From Marinibacterium sp050389775 (lineage in GTDB: Bacteria; Pseudomonadota; Alphaproteobacteria; Rhodobacterales; Rhodobacteraceae), in contig NZ_CP177144.1 in the NCBI RefSeq assembly GCF_050389775.1, forward strand, positions 868,001-932,000: a stretch of DNA of 64,000 nucleotides. The letters run 5' to 3'. Of the stretch, positions 1 to 7,176 are shown one piece after another (position 1 is the first letter of the stretch; every line of letters starts with the position of its first letter). Both the position numbers and the translations under genes were made by a program. The notes beneath the pieces are model-generated. The model was not told the origin of the DNA, did no database searches, and was given only the letters and a program-made list of their open reading frames with translations.

Positions 1-200
1 CCTTCGGGGCGGGGGTGAGGGAAGCGCCCCTTCGGGGCGAGGAGAGGGGGGCGCCCCTGCGGGGCGGGTTGTTACTGGTGGGCCTTCGGGGGAGGTTAAC
101 TCTGGCGCTCCTGTGGCAAGCTTATCTCAAGCGCTCCTTCGGGCAACATTACCTTTAGCGCCCCTCCGGGGAAGTTTGTTTCTAGCGCCCCTTCGGGGCG
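1..200. repeat. Tandem array of short GC palindromes, period about 27 bp
   Basis: About eight copies of a hairpin unit with consensus GCGCCCCTTCGGGGCG lie in a row. Clear copies are at 24-39, 51-66 and 185-200; a copy is cut by the window start at 1-11. Degenerate copies lie near 81, 105, 131 and 158. Spacing is 25-28 bp, close to nine codons, so a nine-residue periodic peptide can be read in open frames, but nothing else suggests coding. The array lies just past the 3' end of the SDR gene on the minus strand and could act as terminator or RNA-stabilising structure. It probably continues to the left of the window. Confidence 0.85.
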
Positions 201-253
201 ACACACCAAAAACACCCGCGCAGCGCCGACGGCAGAAAAGGCGGGTTCAGGTG

Positions 254-994
254 TCAGATGCAGCGGCCTCCGTCGATTTCCATGGCCACGCCGGTGACCA
301 TCGAGGCCTCGTCCGAACAGAGATAGCAGGCGGCGTTGGCAATGTCCTCGGGGGTCGAGAACCGGCCGATGGGAATGGTGGACAGGAACTTGGCCCGCAT
401 CTCGGGCGTATCCTCGCCCAGGAAGGATTTCAGCAAGGGCGTCTCGCCGGCCACGGGATTGACGGCATTGACGCGGATCCCCTCTGGGGCCAGCTCGACG
501 GCCATTGTACGCGTGGCGGTGATCATCCAGCCCTTGGACGCATTGTACCAGTTCAGCCGCGGCCGGGGCGAGACGCCGGCCGTCGAGGCCACGTTCAGGA
601 TGGCCCCCGAGTGGCGCGATTTCATGTGGGGCACCAGCGCCCGGGCGGTCAGGTAGACCGATTTGCAATTGACGGCAAAGACCCGGTCAAAGGCGTCTTC
701 GTCGACCTCTTCCATCGGCGTCGGCAGGTGGGTCATGCCGGCGTTGTTGACCAGGATGTCGACATGGCCCAGCCCGTCGATCGCCGTCCGGGCCATGGCC
801 TCGACGCTGGCTGCATCGCTGACATCCACTTCCTGGGCTAGCGCGCCCAGCTCGGCGGCCACGGTCTCGGCGGCCTCGGTGTTGATGTCGGCGATCATGA
901 CCCGGGCGCCCTCGGCGATGAACTTGGCGGCAATGCCGGCGCCGAAGCCGGAGCCGCCCCCGGTGATGATCGCGGTCTTGTCCTTCAGGCGCAT
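254..994 (-). CDS. SDR family NAD(P)-dependent oxidoreductase
   Basis: A 246-residue classical short-chain dehydrogenase/reductase, the usual length for the family. The N-terminal cofactor motif TGGGSGFG, the NNAG motif and the catalytic serine (ASTAG) with YNASK are all visible, and the C-terminus ends in the common VTGVAMEIDGG. It should reduce or oxidise a small alcohol or ketone in the cytoplasm; the substrate cannot be read from sequence. An AGGAGGAGGG ribosome site stands six to seven bases before the ATG. It is a single gene with no operon partner in the window. FabG-like and glucose-dehydrogenase-like labels are both possible. Confidence 0.9.
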   Translation of the reverse strand: MRLKDKTAIITGGGSGFGAGIAAKFIAEGARVMIADINTEAAETVAAELGALAQEVDVSDAASVEAMARTAIDGLGHVDILVNNAGMTHLPTPMEEVDEDAFDRVFAVNCKSVYLTARALVPHMKSRHSGAILNVASTAGVSPRPRLNWYNASKGWMITATRTMAVELAPEGIRVNAVNPVAGETPLLKSFLGEDTPEMRAKFLSTIPIGRFSTPEDIANAACYLCSDEASMVTGVAMEIDGGRCI

Positions 995-1306
995 GATGTC
1001 CCCTCCTCCTGGTCCTGGCCCGCACCTTGGGCCGGTCGGGCGGACAGTGCAAGACGGGGGAAGAGCCCTTGCGAACCGGGGGAACGGGGTTGGGTGCGTG
1101 GCCGGCTCAAGACCAGGCAGAGGGCCGGGCGGGCGGCCGTTACAGGACGCGGGAACGAGGCCGGGTGGGCAAGCCGTTCAAACCGGGAAAACGGATTAGG
1201 GCGGCCGGTTCCAGGCAATGGAACGGGGGCAATCAAGCGACCGGCGCAGGATGCGGGAACAGGGCGGGTCAGGCGACCAGCACAGGCGCGGGCGATGGCG
1301 CGGCGA
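995..1306. other. Intergenic region between SDR gene and arfB
   Basis: A 312-base GC-rich stretch upstream of the SDR gene and downstream of arfB. It must hold the SDR promoter, but I see no convincing -35/-10 pair. Several short purine-rich near-repeats (cgggaac, ggggaac) occur. Open frames crossing it have no recognisable protein features. Confidence 0.5.
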
Positions 1307-1726
1307 TCAATCGTCGCTGACGCGCCCGCGCAGGGCCTTGACCGCGCCGCGTTGTTTCTTGGCATCGACCCGCCGGCGCTGTGAACCGCGCGTCGGTTTG
1401 GTCGGGATGCGGCGCTTGGGGGCGACAAGCGCCTTGCGAACCAGTTCGGCCAGGCGCTCGCGGGCGATCTCGCGGTTGCGGGCCTGGCTGCGGGTTTCGT
1501 CGCAGAACAGCACGATGGCGCCTTCCAGGGTCCAGCGCCGGCCGGCCAGCCGCTTGAGCCGGGCCTTGACCGGCGGGGTCAGCGCGGGCGAGCGTTCGGC
1601 CTCGAAGCGCAGTTCGACGGCCGTCGAGACCTTGTTGACGTTCTGGCCACCCGGCCCGCTGGCCCGAACGAATTGTTCGGTCAGCTCCCAGTCTTCCAGC
1701 GCGATCTTGTCGGTTATCCGCAACAT
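1307..1726 (-). CDS. arfB: Alternative ribosome-rescue peptidyl-tRNA hydrolase ArfB (YaeJ)
   Basis: A 139-residue RF1-type hydrolase. The GGQ motif (SGPGGQNVNKV, about residues 20-30) is the catalytic loop that hydrolyses peptidyl-tRNA. The C-terminus is a basic, probably unstructured tail rich in Arg and Lys (KRRIPTKPTRGSQRRR), which in ArfB enters the empty mRNA channel of stalled ribosomes. Lacking the codon-recognition domain and being about 140 aa distinguishes it from RF1/RF2. I chose ATG at 1726, which gives family-normal length; an in-frame ATG at 1738 (MDDP extension) is an alternative, and neither has a strong ribosome site. Confidence 0.93.
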   Translation of the reverse strand: MLRITDKIALEDWELTEQFVRASGPGGQNVNKVSTAVELRFEAERSPALTPPVKARLKRLAGRRWTLEGAIVLFCDETRSQARNREIARERLAELVRKALVAPKRRIPTKPTRGSQRRRVDAKKQRGAVKALRGRVSDD

Positions 1727-2196
1727 GGGGTCATCCATACGCCAAGTGGGGCAGGGGAAAAAGGCCACCGCGCGCGTGGTCAGGGCGTGGGGGTGCAAGG
1801 CCATACGGCATAGCGATGAGGCCACGAGGTCATGACGCGCCCGGGCTGGGCCTCACGCGCCCGTGTTCATGCGGCGGTTTGGCGGGGCCCATGTCCCTGT
1901 GGTGATGCGGCGACGGGGGTAGGGGCATCATTGTGCTGCGGTGATGCGGCGACGGGGTGATGTCCGTGCCCTACGGTCGTACGGCGATGGGCCCGTGCCC
2001 ATGTGATCATTCGACGGAGAATCGCCGGCCAGCGGCGCGGTTTTCGCCACTTTGCCGGGCGGTCCGGCGCCCGGTGCGGGGGCGAAACGGAAAAGGGCCG
2101 CCCGGTCATGCCCGGACGGCCCTTTCGAAAGTTTTCGGAGGTGGGTCGGTCAGACCTTGATCCGGTCATCCGGACGGTCAACCGCCAAGGGCTGCC
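1727..2196. other. Intergenic region with a short direct repeat
   Basis: A 470-base stretch upstream of arfB. It contains an exact 18-bp direct repeat (GGTGATGCGGCGACGGGG at 1901-1918 and 1940-1957, period 39) and, at its right end, the hairpin at 2092-2125 and the CCACCTCC element that belong to the small-ORF transcript. A 104-codon minus-strand frame spans much of it but has repetitive His/Pro-rich content and no ribosome site, so I do not call it. Confidence 0.5.
2092..2125 (-). terminator. Hairpin terminator downstream of the small ORF
   Basis: Inverted repeat AAAGGGCCG / CGGCCCTTT with further pairing towards a short loop. On the minus strand it is followed by TTCCGTTTCG, a weak U-rich tail, so it is the likely end of the transcript carrying the small ORF at 2197-2253. 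The stem includes the A/T runs typical of bidirectional terminators. Confidence 0.7.
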
Positions 2197-2253
2197 TCAG
2201 TTGGCTGCCTCCGGACCTGTCCCGACACCTCGCTCCAATACCTTTCTTGACAC
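2197..2253 (-). CDS. Putative 18-aa small ORF behind an extended Shine-Dalgarno
   Basis: A GTG-initiated frame of 18 codons (peptide MSRKVLERGVGTGPEAAN) ending in TGA. It is too small for automatic callers, but its ribosome site is exceptional: AAAGGAGGTG with seven bases between the GGAGG core and the GTG. It lies about 75 bases behind the queuosine-transporter gene and is followed by a structured region and a terminator hairpin. No family is recognised. It may be a true small protein, or a regulatory leader or sRNA in which translation or ribosome binding matters more than the peptide. Confidence 0.55.
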   Translation of the reverse strand: MSRKVLERGVGTGPEAAN

Positions 2254-2254
2254 T

Positions 2255-2269
2255 GGACCACCTCCTTTC
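2255..2269 (-). promoter_or_regulatory. Extended Shine-Dalgarno sequence of the small ORF
   Basis: The minus-strand RNA reads GAAAGGAGGUGGUCC here. Alphaproteobacterial 16S rRNA normally ends in GGAUCACCUCCUUUC, so all 15 positions can pair (one G-U). This is far longer than a normal ribosome site. A small hairpin (CACGCT / AGCGTG, 2269-2274 and 2290-2295) sits directly upstream. Further downstream the same RNA contains CCCACCTCCG (2136-2145), which could pair with GGAGGUGG and close the site. Confidence 0.7.
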
Positions 2270-2327
2270 ACGCTGTTGCTGTTAGACCCAGCGTGGCACG
2301 GACCCGGCGATCCACCAAGAAAAATCT

Positions 2328-2957
2328 TCAGACAAATGCCGATTTCGCCGTCAGCCGCCGCACGATCAGGCGGAACGGCACCAGGGCGATCAGGGCCAGC
2401 GACAGCTTGACGGCCCAGTCGGCCACGGCCAGCGAGACCCACAGCGGGGCCACCGGGCCGGTGCCCAGCAGGGGCAGGGCTTCGTTGGCCCAGGCCACGT
2501 CATTGGCCGGTTCGACGAAGGCCAGCGCGGCAGAAAAGGCCACCGAGAAGAAGATCGCCGTGTCGAGCGTGGCGCCGATGAGGGTCGAGGCCAGCGGGGC
2601 CTGCCACCAGGCCCGGCCGCGCAGCGAGGTAAAGACCGCCACGTCGACCATCTGCGCGCAGAGGAAGGCCGCGCCCGAGGCGATGGCGATGCGCAGGGTG
2701 ACCAGCGGGCCGAACTCGCCCATGATCTGGGTGCCGACGAAGGAACAGGCGACGCCGACGGCAAAGCCGGCCAGCACGACCCTGCGGGCCTGGGCCGGAC
2801 CATAGAGCCGATTGGTCAGGTCGGTGACCAGGAAGGCCAGCGGATAGGTAAAGGCGCCCCAGGTCAGCCATTGGCCAAAGAGGAATTGTACGAGGATGTT
2901 CGAGGCCACCACGATGGCGGCCATGGCCAGGATGCCCGGCCAGAGAGTGCGTGTCAT
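2328..2957 (-). CDS. yhhQ: Queuosine precursor transporter (VUT/YhhQ family)
   Basis: A 209-residue integral membrane protein with about six hydrophobic segments, matching the COG1738/YhhQ family that imports queuosine precursors such as preQ0/preQ1 for tRNA modification. Recognisable features are an early NILVQF-like helix, the charged motif LVTDLTNRLYGPAQARRVV and the glycine-rich GATLDTAIFF helix. It is alone on the minus strand. No preQ1 riboswitch is visible upstream. The start ATG follows a short gap to the neighbouring convergent-free region and gives standard family length. Confidence 0.88.
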   Translation of the reverse strand: MTRTLWPGILAMAAIVVASNILVQFLFGQWLTWGAFTYPLAFLVTDLTNRLYGPAQARRVVLAGFAVGVACSFVGTQIMGEFGPLVTLRIAIASGAAFLCAQMVDVAVFTSLRGRAWWQAPLASTLIGATLDTAIFFSVAFSAALAFVEPANDVAWANEALPLLGTGPVAPLWVSLAVADWAVKLSLALIALVPFRLIVRRLTAKSAFV

Positions 2958-3023
2958 GTCAGATGCCCGTTTTTACAAGGTTGCGGCGACTTGGTCCGCC
3001 GCTTCGCCGGCGGATGGGGGGCC

Positions 3024-4136
3024 TTAATCGCCCTGCGCGCCGGATGCAAGGGCCGCGTTGCCGGCCAGCCGGGGCTGGCGGCCGGGCGTTGCGGCCTCGT
3101 GTGTCGCGGCTGCCGTTGCCTGCGTCGCCCCGGTTGCCGTGCCTTGTCTGGCGCCCTGCGCCGCGCTGTCTGCTCTCTGGCGCGCGGCCCCGTGTGCCGC
3201 CGCGCCGGGCGGCTCGGGCAGCAGGTATTCGACCAGCTCGGTGCGCTGGAACCAGTTCAGGTTGTCGTCCGAGATCATCGTGGCGATCAGCCGGCCGTCC
3301 CCGTCGCGCCAGACCGACACGCCTTCGAGGTTGTCATGGGTGCCGGGGCCGGTCTGCAGCAGGACCTGCGGCGTGACGGGCGCGGTGGAGGCCCCATCGG
3401 GCAGTGGCAGGCGGATCAGGCGCGAGCGAAAGCCGATGCCCGAGAACCGGCGCAGCAGCAGGTAGAGCTGGCCGTCGTGGATATCGGCACCGACCGGGAC
3501 AAAGCCGCCCTGGTCGGGCAGGTGCAGGACCACCGACCACGCCTGCCCGTCCCAGCGATAGACCGGGATGCGGCCATCGGCGCTGCGCATCTGTTCGGAC
3601 AGGGTATAGAGCCGGCCGCGGTCATCGGCGGCCAGGGCTTCGAGCCCGCCGTTCTCGGGCATCAGGCCGAAATCGCCGATCCTGGGCAGGGGGTGGGCCG
3701 GGGCATCGGGCCGGGCGTGGCAATCGACCCGGGTTTCGCCTTCGTAGGACAGGCACAGCGTGCCGTCGGGCAGCCGGGCCAGGCCCTCGGCATCGGTAAA
3801 GCCCCGGGGCCAGGGGCGGCCATCGGGGTCCTTGATCCGCGCGCTGGTCCAGCCTTCGGCGGCCACGGCCTGTCCGTCGCGGCGCACCAGCCGGGCCCGG
3901 GCCCAGCGGCCCCGGTCGCCCAGCAGCAGCAGGTCGGTGCCGGTGTCGCGCAGGTCGATGCCCGAGAACCCGCCGAACCAGCGCCCCGGGTGGGTCAGGG
4001 TCAGCGCGCCGATCAGCTCGGCCCGGGGCAGGCCGTCATCGGCCGTCTGGGCGGCCGTGCGCGCGACGGCCAGCGCAAGGATGGCCGGGCAGAGGAACAC
4101 GGCCAGGACAAGGCCGGCCAGGCGCAGGGGTTTCAC
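3024..4136 (-). CDS. Esterase-like activity of phytase family protein, exported
   Basis: A 370-residue protein with a signal peptide (residues 1-30, hydrophobic core then a cut near ARTAAQ). The body resembles the PF13449 'esterase-like activity of phytase' beta-propeller family: repeated G(F/L)SG, DAEGLA, NGGLEALA and HDNLEGVSVW motifs, the last typical near the C-terminus. The substrate is unknown. After residue ~305 comes a 60-residue Ala/Gln/Thr/Arg-rich low-complexity tail that most family members lack. It follows mepA by 34 bases on the same strand and is probably co-transcribed with mepA and the MFS gene. Confidence 0.82.
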   Translation of the reverse strand: MKPLRLAGLVLAVFLCPAILALAVARTAAQTADDGLPRAELIGALTLTHPGRWFGGFSGIDLRDTGTDLLLLGDRGRWARARLVRRDGQAVAAEGWTSARIKDPDGRPWPRGFTDAEGLARLPDGTLCLSYEGETRVDCHARPDAPAHPLPRIGDFGLMPENGGLEALAADDRGRLYTLSEQMRSADGRIPVYRWDGQAWSVVLHLPDQGGFVPVGADIHDGQLYLLLRRFSGIGFRSRLIRLPLPDGASTAPVTPQVLLQTGPGTHDNLEGVSVWRDGDGRLIATMISDDNLNWFQRTELVEYLLPEPPGAAAHGAARQRADSAAQGARQGTATGATQATAAATHEAATPGRQPRLAGNAALASGAQGD

Positions 4137-4170
4137 GGGGCGGTCGCAGCCTTGCGGGCCGGGCGTCGGG

Positions 4171-5073
4171 TCATTGCGGGTTCAGCACGATTGCGCAGGC
4201 CTGGGGCAGGTCGGCCAGGACGTATTCGCGGCGCGGCGTCGGCCGGGGCGCATTGGGATCGCGGGGCTTGGGCGGCGGCGGGTTGAGGATGTTGTTGACC
4301 CAGGTCTGGGCCTCGGCACAGCCGTCGCCGGCCGGCGGGGCGGCCTGTTCGACACAGCCGTCGGCTCCGCGCGGGCAGTTCAGCCGGACGTGGAAATGGT
4401 AATTGTGGGCCGGCCAGGACCGGATCTTGCGCAGCCAGTTGCGGTTGCCCTTTTCCTGGGCACACATCTGGACCTTGATGCCCGGCGAGACAAAGATCCG
4501 GGCGGTGCGCCGGTCCTTGGCGGCCTTGCGGATGATCTCGAAATGGGCCTGCGACCAGTTGTCGTTGACATAGGCCTCGTTGCGCGTGGTCACCAGGATC
4601 GACGACAGGTTCTCGCGCATGTTGCGCGACAGCTGGACATTGTCGGCCGGGCGCATCCAGATATCGACATCCAGCCCGACCTGGTGGCTGCGGTGGCCCG
4701 AGGTCATCGGCCCGCCGCGGGGCTGGCTGATGTCGCCGATGTAAAGCCCGTTCCAGCCCGGCTGGCGGGCGGCAAAGGCCGAAAGATCCTGGATGAAATC
4801 GATGGTTTCGGCATGGCCCCAGTTGCGGTTGCGCGACAGGCGCATGGCCTGCCAGGTCGGGCCGGTCTCGGGCAATTGCTGGCCGCCGGCCAGGCAGCCC
4901 TTGGAATAGCCGCCAAAGGGCTCGGACACATGCGGCGACCCGGTGCGCTCGGCGCCGAAGAGCTGCTTGGCCAGGGGCTGGGCCGTGGCGGCGGCCGGCA
5001 GGGCCACGGCCAGGGACAGCGACAGGGCGGCCAGGGTGGCGCGGAACGGGGAGATCGTCAGGACACTAGGCAT
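4171..5073 (-). CDS. mepA: Penicillin-insensitive murein DD-endopeptidase MepA
   Basis: A 300-residue periplasmic peptidase of the LAS (M74) family, which cuts D-alanyl-meso-DAP cross-links in peptidoglycan. The N-terminus is a signal peptide ending near AAATA. Zinc-binding and catalytic motifs are present: HRSHQVGLDVDIWM in the centre and HNYHFHVRLNCP in the second half, with conserved cysteines that are disulfide-bonded in the family. The ATG overlaps the 3' end of the upstream MFS gene by eight bases (ATGCCTAG), so translation is likely coupled. Confidence 0.95.
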   Translation of the reverse strand: MPSVLTISPFRATLAALSLSLAVALPAAATAQPLAKQLFGAERTGSPHVSEPFGGYSKGCLAGGQQLPETGPTWQAMRLSRNRNWGHAETIDFIQDLSAFAARQPGWNGLYIGDISQPRGGPMTSGHRSHQVGLDVDIWMRPADNVQLSRNMRENLSSILVTTRNEAYVNDNWSQAHFEIIRKAAKDRRTARIFVSPGIKVQMCAQEKGNRNWLRKIRSWPAHNYHFHVRLNCPRGADGCVEQAAPPAGDGCAEAQTWVNNILNPPPPKPRDPNAPRPTPRREYVLADLPQACAIVLNPQ

Positions 5074-6424
5074 GCTCGGGCTCGTTGCAGAAGGAATCGC
5101 CGTCGGGTTTGACCCATATGAGCAGGATCAGCCCGATCAGGAAAAGGGCAATGAGCGGGCTGACGCCGATCTGCTGGCTGCCGGTGGCCCAGGTGACGAT
5201 GCCGATCGACAGCGGGGCGATGAAACTGGTCGACTTGCCGGCCAGGGCATAGAGGCCGAAGGATTCGGTCATCCGGTCGGGCCGGGCCTGGCGCACCATC
5301 ATCGACCGGCTGGTCGATTGCAGCACGCCCCCGGCCGCGCCGATCAGGGCGCCGAAGACATACATCACGACATCGGGCAGGGCCGATGTCTCGGCCACGG
5401 CCAGGCCGAAGACGCGGGTCCGGTCGACGAAGACGATGCCGATGGCCACGGCCGTCAGGACGAGGATGCACAGGGTGATGACGGGCTTGGGGCCGAAACG
5501 GTCGTCGGCCCGGCCCCCGGCCCAGGCAAAGACCGCGCCGAAGATGATCGAGGCAATGCCGAAGATGCCCACGTCGACGACGCTCCAGCCCAGCACGCCC
5601 GAGGCATAGATGCCGCCAAAGGCATACATGCCGTTCAGCCCGTCGCGGTAGAACATCGACGAGCCGAGGAAGGAAAAGAGCGACGGCGCGCGGGGCAGGT
5701 TGCGCAGGGTGGTGCCGACATCGCGCAGGGCGGCGCCAAGCGCGCCGCGGGGGGCCTTGCGCGGGGCCGGATCGCGGACCCAGAGGAAGAAGGGCACCAT
5801 GAAGACGATGTACCACAGGGCAGTCAGCGGGCCGACGAAACGGGTGCCCTCGCGCTGGTCGGGATCGAGCCCCAGCCCGGGCGCCAGGCCGACAAAGGTG
5901 CGCCCGGTCTCGGCGCTTTCGGCGAAGAAGACCAGCATGACGACCAGGGCCAGCAGGCCGCCGACATAGCCGAAGGCCCAGCCATTGCCCGAGATGCGCC
6001 CGATTTCCGTGCGCGCGCCCAGGTCGGGCAGCATGGAATTGGTGAAAATCGTGGCAAATTCCATGCCGATCATGCCCAGGGCGAACAGGCCCAGGGTGAC
6101 GGGCAGGTTATAGCTGTCGGGAGCGGCAAACCACAGCCCGGCGGCGCCCAGGACGTAAAGTATGGAAAATCCCCATATCCAGCGCAGGCGGTTTCCGGAT
6201 AGATCTGCCATGGCGCCCAGCACCGGGGCCAGCAGGGCGATGATCAGCCCGGCGGCCCCCACGCCAAAGCCCCATGCCGATTGCGCGGCCGAGCCGTCGC
6301 CCAGCAACTCCCTGATGTAGGGGGCGAATACGAACGTGACGAGCAAGGTGTTATAGGGCTGGCTTGCCCAGTCGAAGAAGTACCAGCCCCAGGTTCTCCG
6401 GCGCTTGGTTGGGGTATCGGTCAT
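5066..6424 (-). CDS. MFS transporter, UMF1/Atg22-like family
   Basis: A 452-residue carrier with about 12 membrane segments. The opening RRRTWGWYFFDWASQPYNTL, with the aromatic DWASQPY signature, is characteristic of the UMF1 (Atg22-like) branch of the major facilitator superfamily; the transported substrate is unknown. I placed the start at the ATG 6424, with GGAACAGGCA before it, because the open frame further upstream lacks family sequence. First gene of a three-gene minus-strand unit with mepA and the phytase-like gene. Confidence 0.88.
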   Translation of the reverse strand: MTDTPTKRRRTWGWYFFDWASQPYNTLLVTFVFAPYIRELLGDGSAAQSAWGFGVGAAGLIIALLAPVLGAMADLSGNRLRWIWGFSILYVLGAAGLWFAAPDSYNLPVTLGLFALGMIGMEFATIFTNSMLPDLGARTEIGRISGNGWAFGYVGGLLALVVMLVFFAESAETGRTFVGLAPGLGLDPDQREGTRFVGPLTALWYIVFMVPFFLWVRDPAPRKAPRGALGAALRDVGTTLRNLPRAPSLFSFLGSSMFYRDGLNGMYAFGGIYASGVLGWSVVDVGIFGIASIIFGAVFAWAGGRADDRFGPKPVITLCILVLTAVAIGIVFVDRTRVFGLAVAETSALPDVVMYVFGALIGAAGGVLQSTSRSMMVRQARPDRMTESFGLYALAGKSTSFIAPLSIGIVTWATGSQQIGVSPLIALFLIGLILLIWVKPDGDSFCNEPEHA

Positions 6425-6606
6425 TGCCTGTTCCAGGTTGTCGCCCCGGTTATGGCAACGAAGCCAAACTTTCCGCAAGACAAGTTTCCGACCAACCTGT
6501 CCAAGACGCGTGCCGGGCCCGTGGCTCTTGCCCTCGGTCGCGCGCGCAATTAGGTGGAAAGGGCCCTGCACGGGATGCGGGACTGGCGAGGAAGGAGAAC
6601 GGGGCG

Positions 6607-6894
6607 ATGATGGCGATCTACGGGCCGCTGCAGCTGATCCTGAGCGTTGTGTATTTCATCATGATCGTGCACATCATCATGAGTTGGCTGATCAATTTCC
6701 AGGTGCTCAACACCCGGCAGCCACTGGTCTACCAGATCTGGTCCGGCCTGAACCAGCTGGTCGAACCGATCTACCGGCCGATCCGCAACATCCTGCCCAA
6801 CACCGGCACGCTGGACCTGGCGCCGCTGGTCGCGCTGATCATCGTGATCTCGCTGCGGCAATACGTGCTGCCGACGATCTTCGGGTTTTATTGA
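6607..6894 (+). CDS. yggT: YggT family membrane protein
   Basis: A 95-residue protein with two hydrophobic segments (residues ~5-28 and ~70-92) separated by the conserved motif LVEPIYRPIRNILP, diagnostic of the YggT family (PF02325). Homologues are linked to cell division and osmotic or ion stress, but the function is not settled. The ATG at 6607, followed by a second ATG, has GGAAGGAGA about ten bases upstream. It diverges from the MFS gene and is followed by a strong palindrome at 6977-7007. Confidence 0.9.
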   Translation: MMAIYGPLQLILSVVYFIMIVHIIMSWLINFQVLNTRQPLVYQIWSGLNQLVEPIYRPIRNILPNTGTLDLAPLVALIIVISLRQYVLPTIFGFY

Positions 6895-6976
6895 TCCGCA
6901 TTTTATCTTTCCGGTTAACGGGCCGTGGTTCGGCCCGGGACCTGGCCGGTGACCAGACGGCCGTAGAAAGAACGCG

Positions 6977-7007
6977 GCCCAAGAAAATTCGGCGAATTTT
7001 CTTGGGC
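6977..7007. terminator. Perfect 14-bp inverted repeat, probable bidirectional terminator
   Basis: Arms GCCCAAGAAAATTC and GAATTTTCTTGGGC are separated by GGC. The stem contains A4/T4 runs that would serve as the U-tract in either direction. It sits 82 bases after yggT and 170 before recQ. Its AAGAAAATTC-type sequence suggests a reused intergenic element rather than a gene-specific operator. Confidence 0.65.
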
Positions 7008-7176
7008 GGCCTGGCCTGACCGGCTGGTTCCCTGTCCGGCATGGGGCGGTGCGCCGGGCCGGATGGACCGATTGCCGCATGACCGGGCGTTGCGCCGGTC
7101 GGAACCGGCCTTGTTCACCGAATCTTCATCTGCGATGATTCCCAATCGAAAACAGGCAAAAATCCCGAGGTAGACC

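Noticed and set aside
1867..2181. 104-codon minus-strand frame upstream of arfB
   Set aside because: Repetitive His/Pro/Arg content caused by the 18-bp direct repeat; no ribosome site and it runs through the terminator hairpin.
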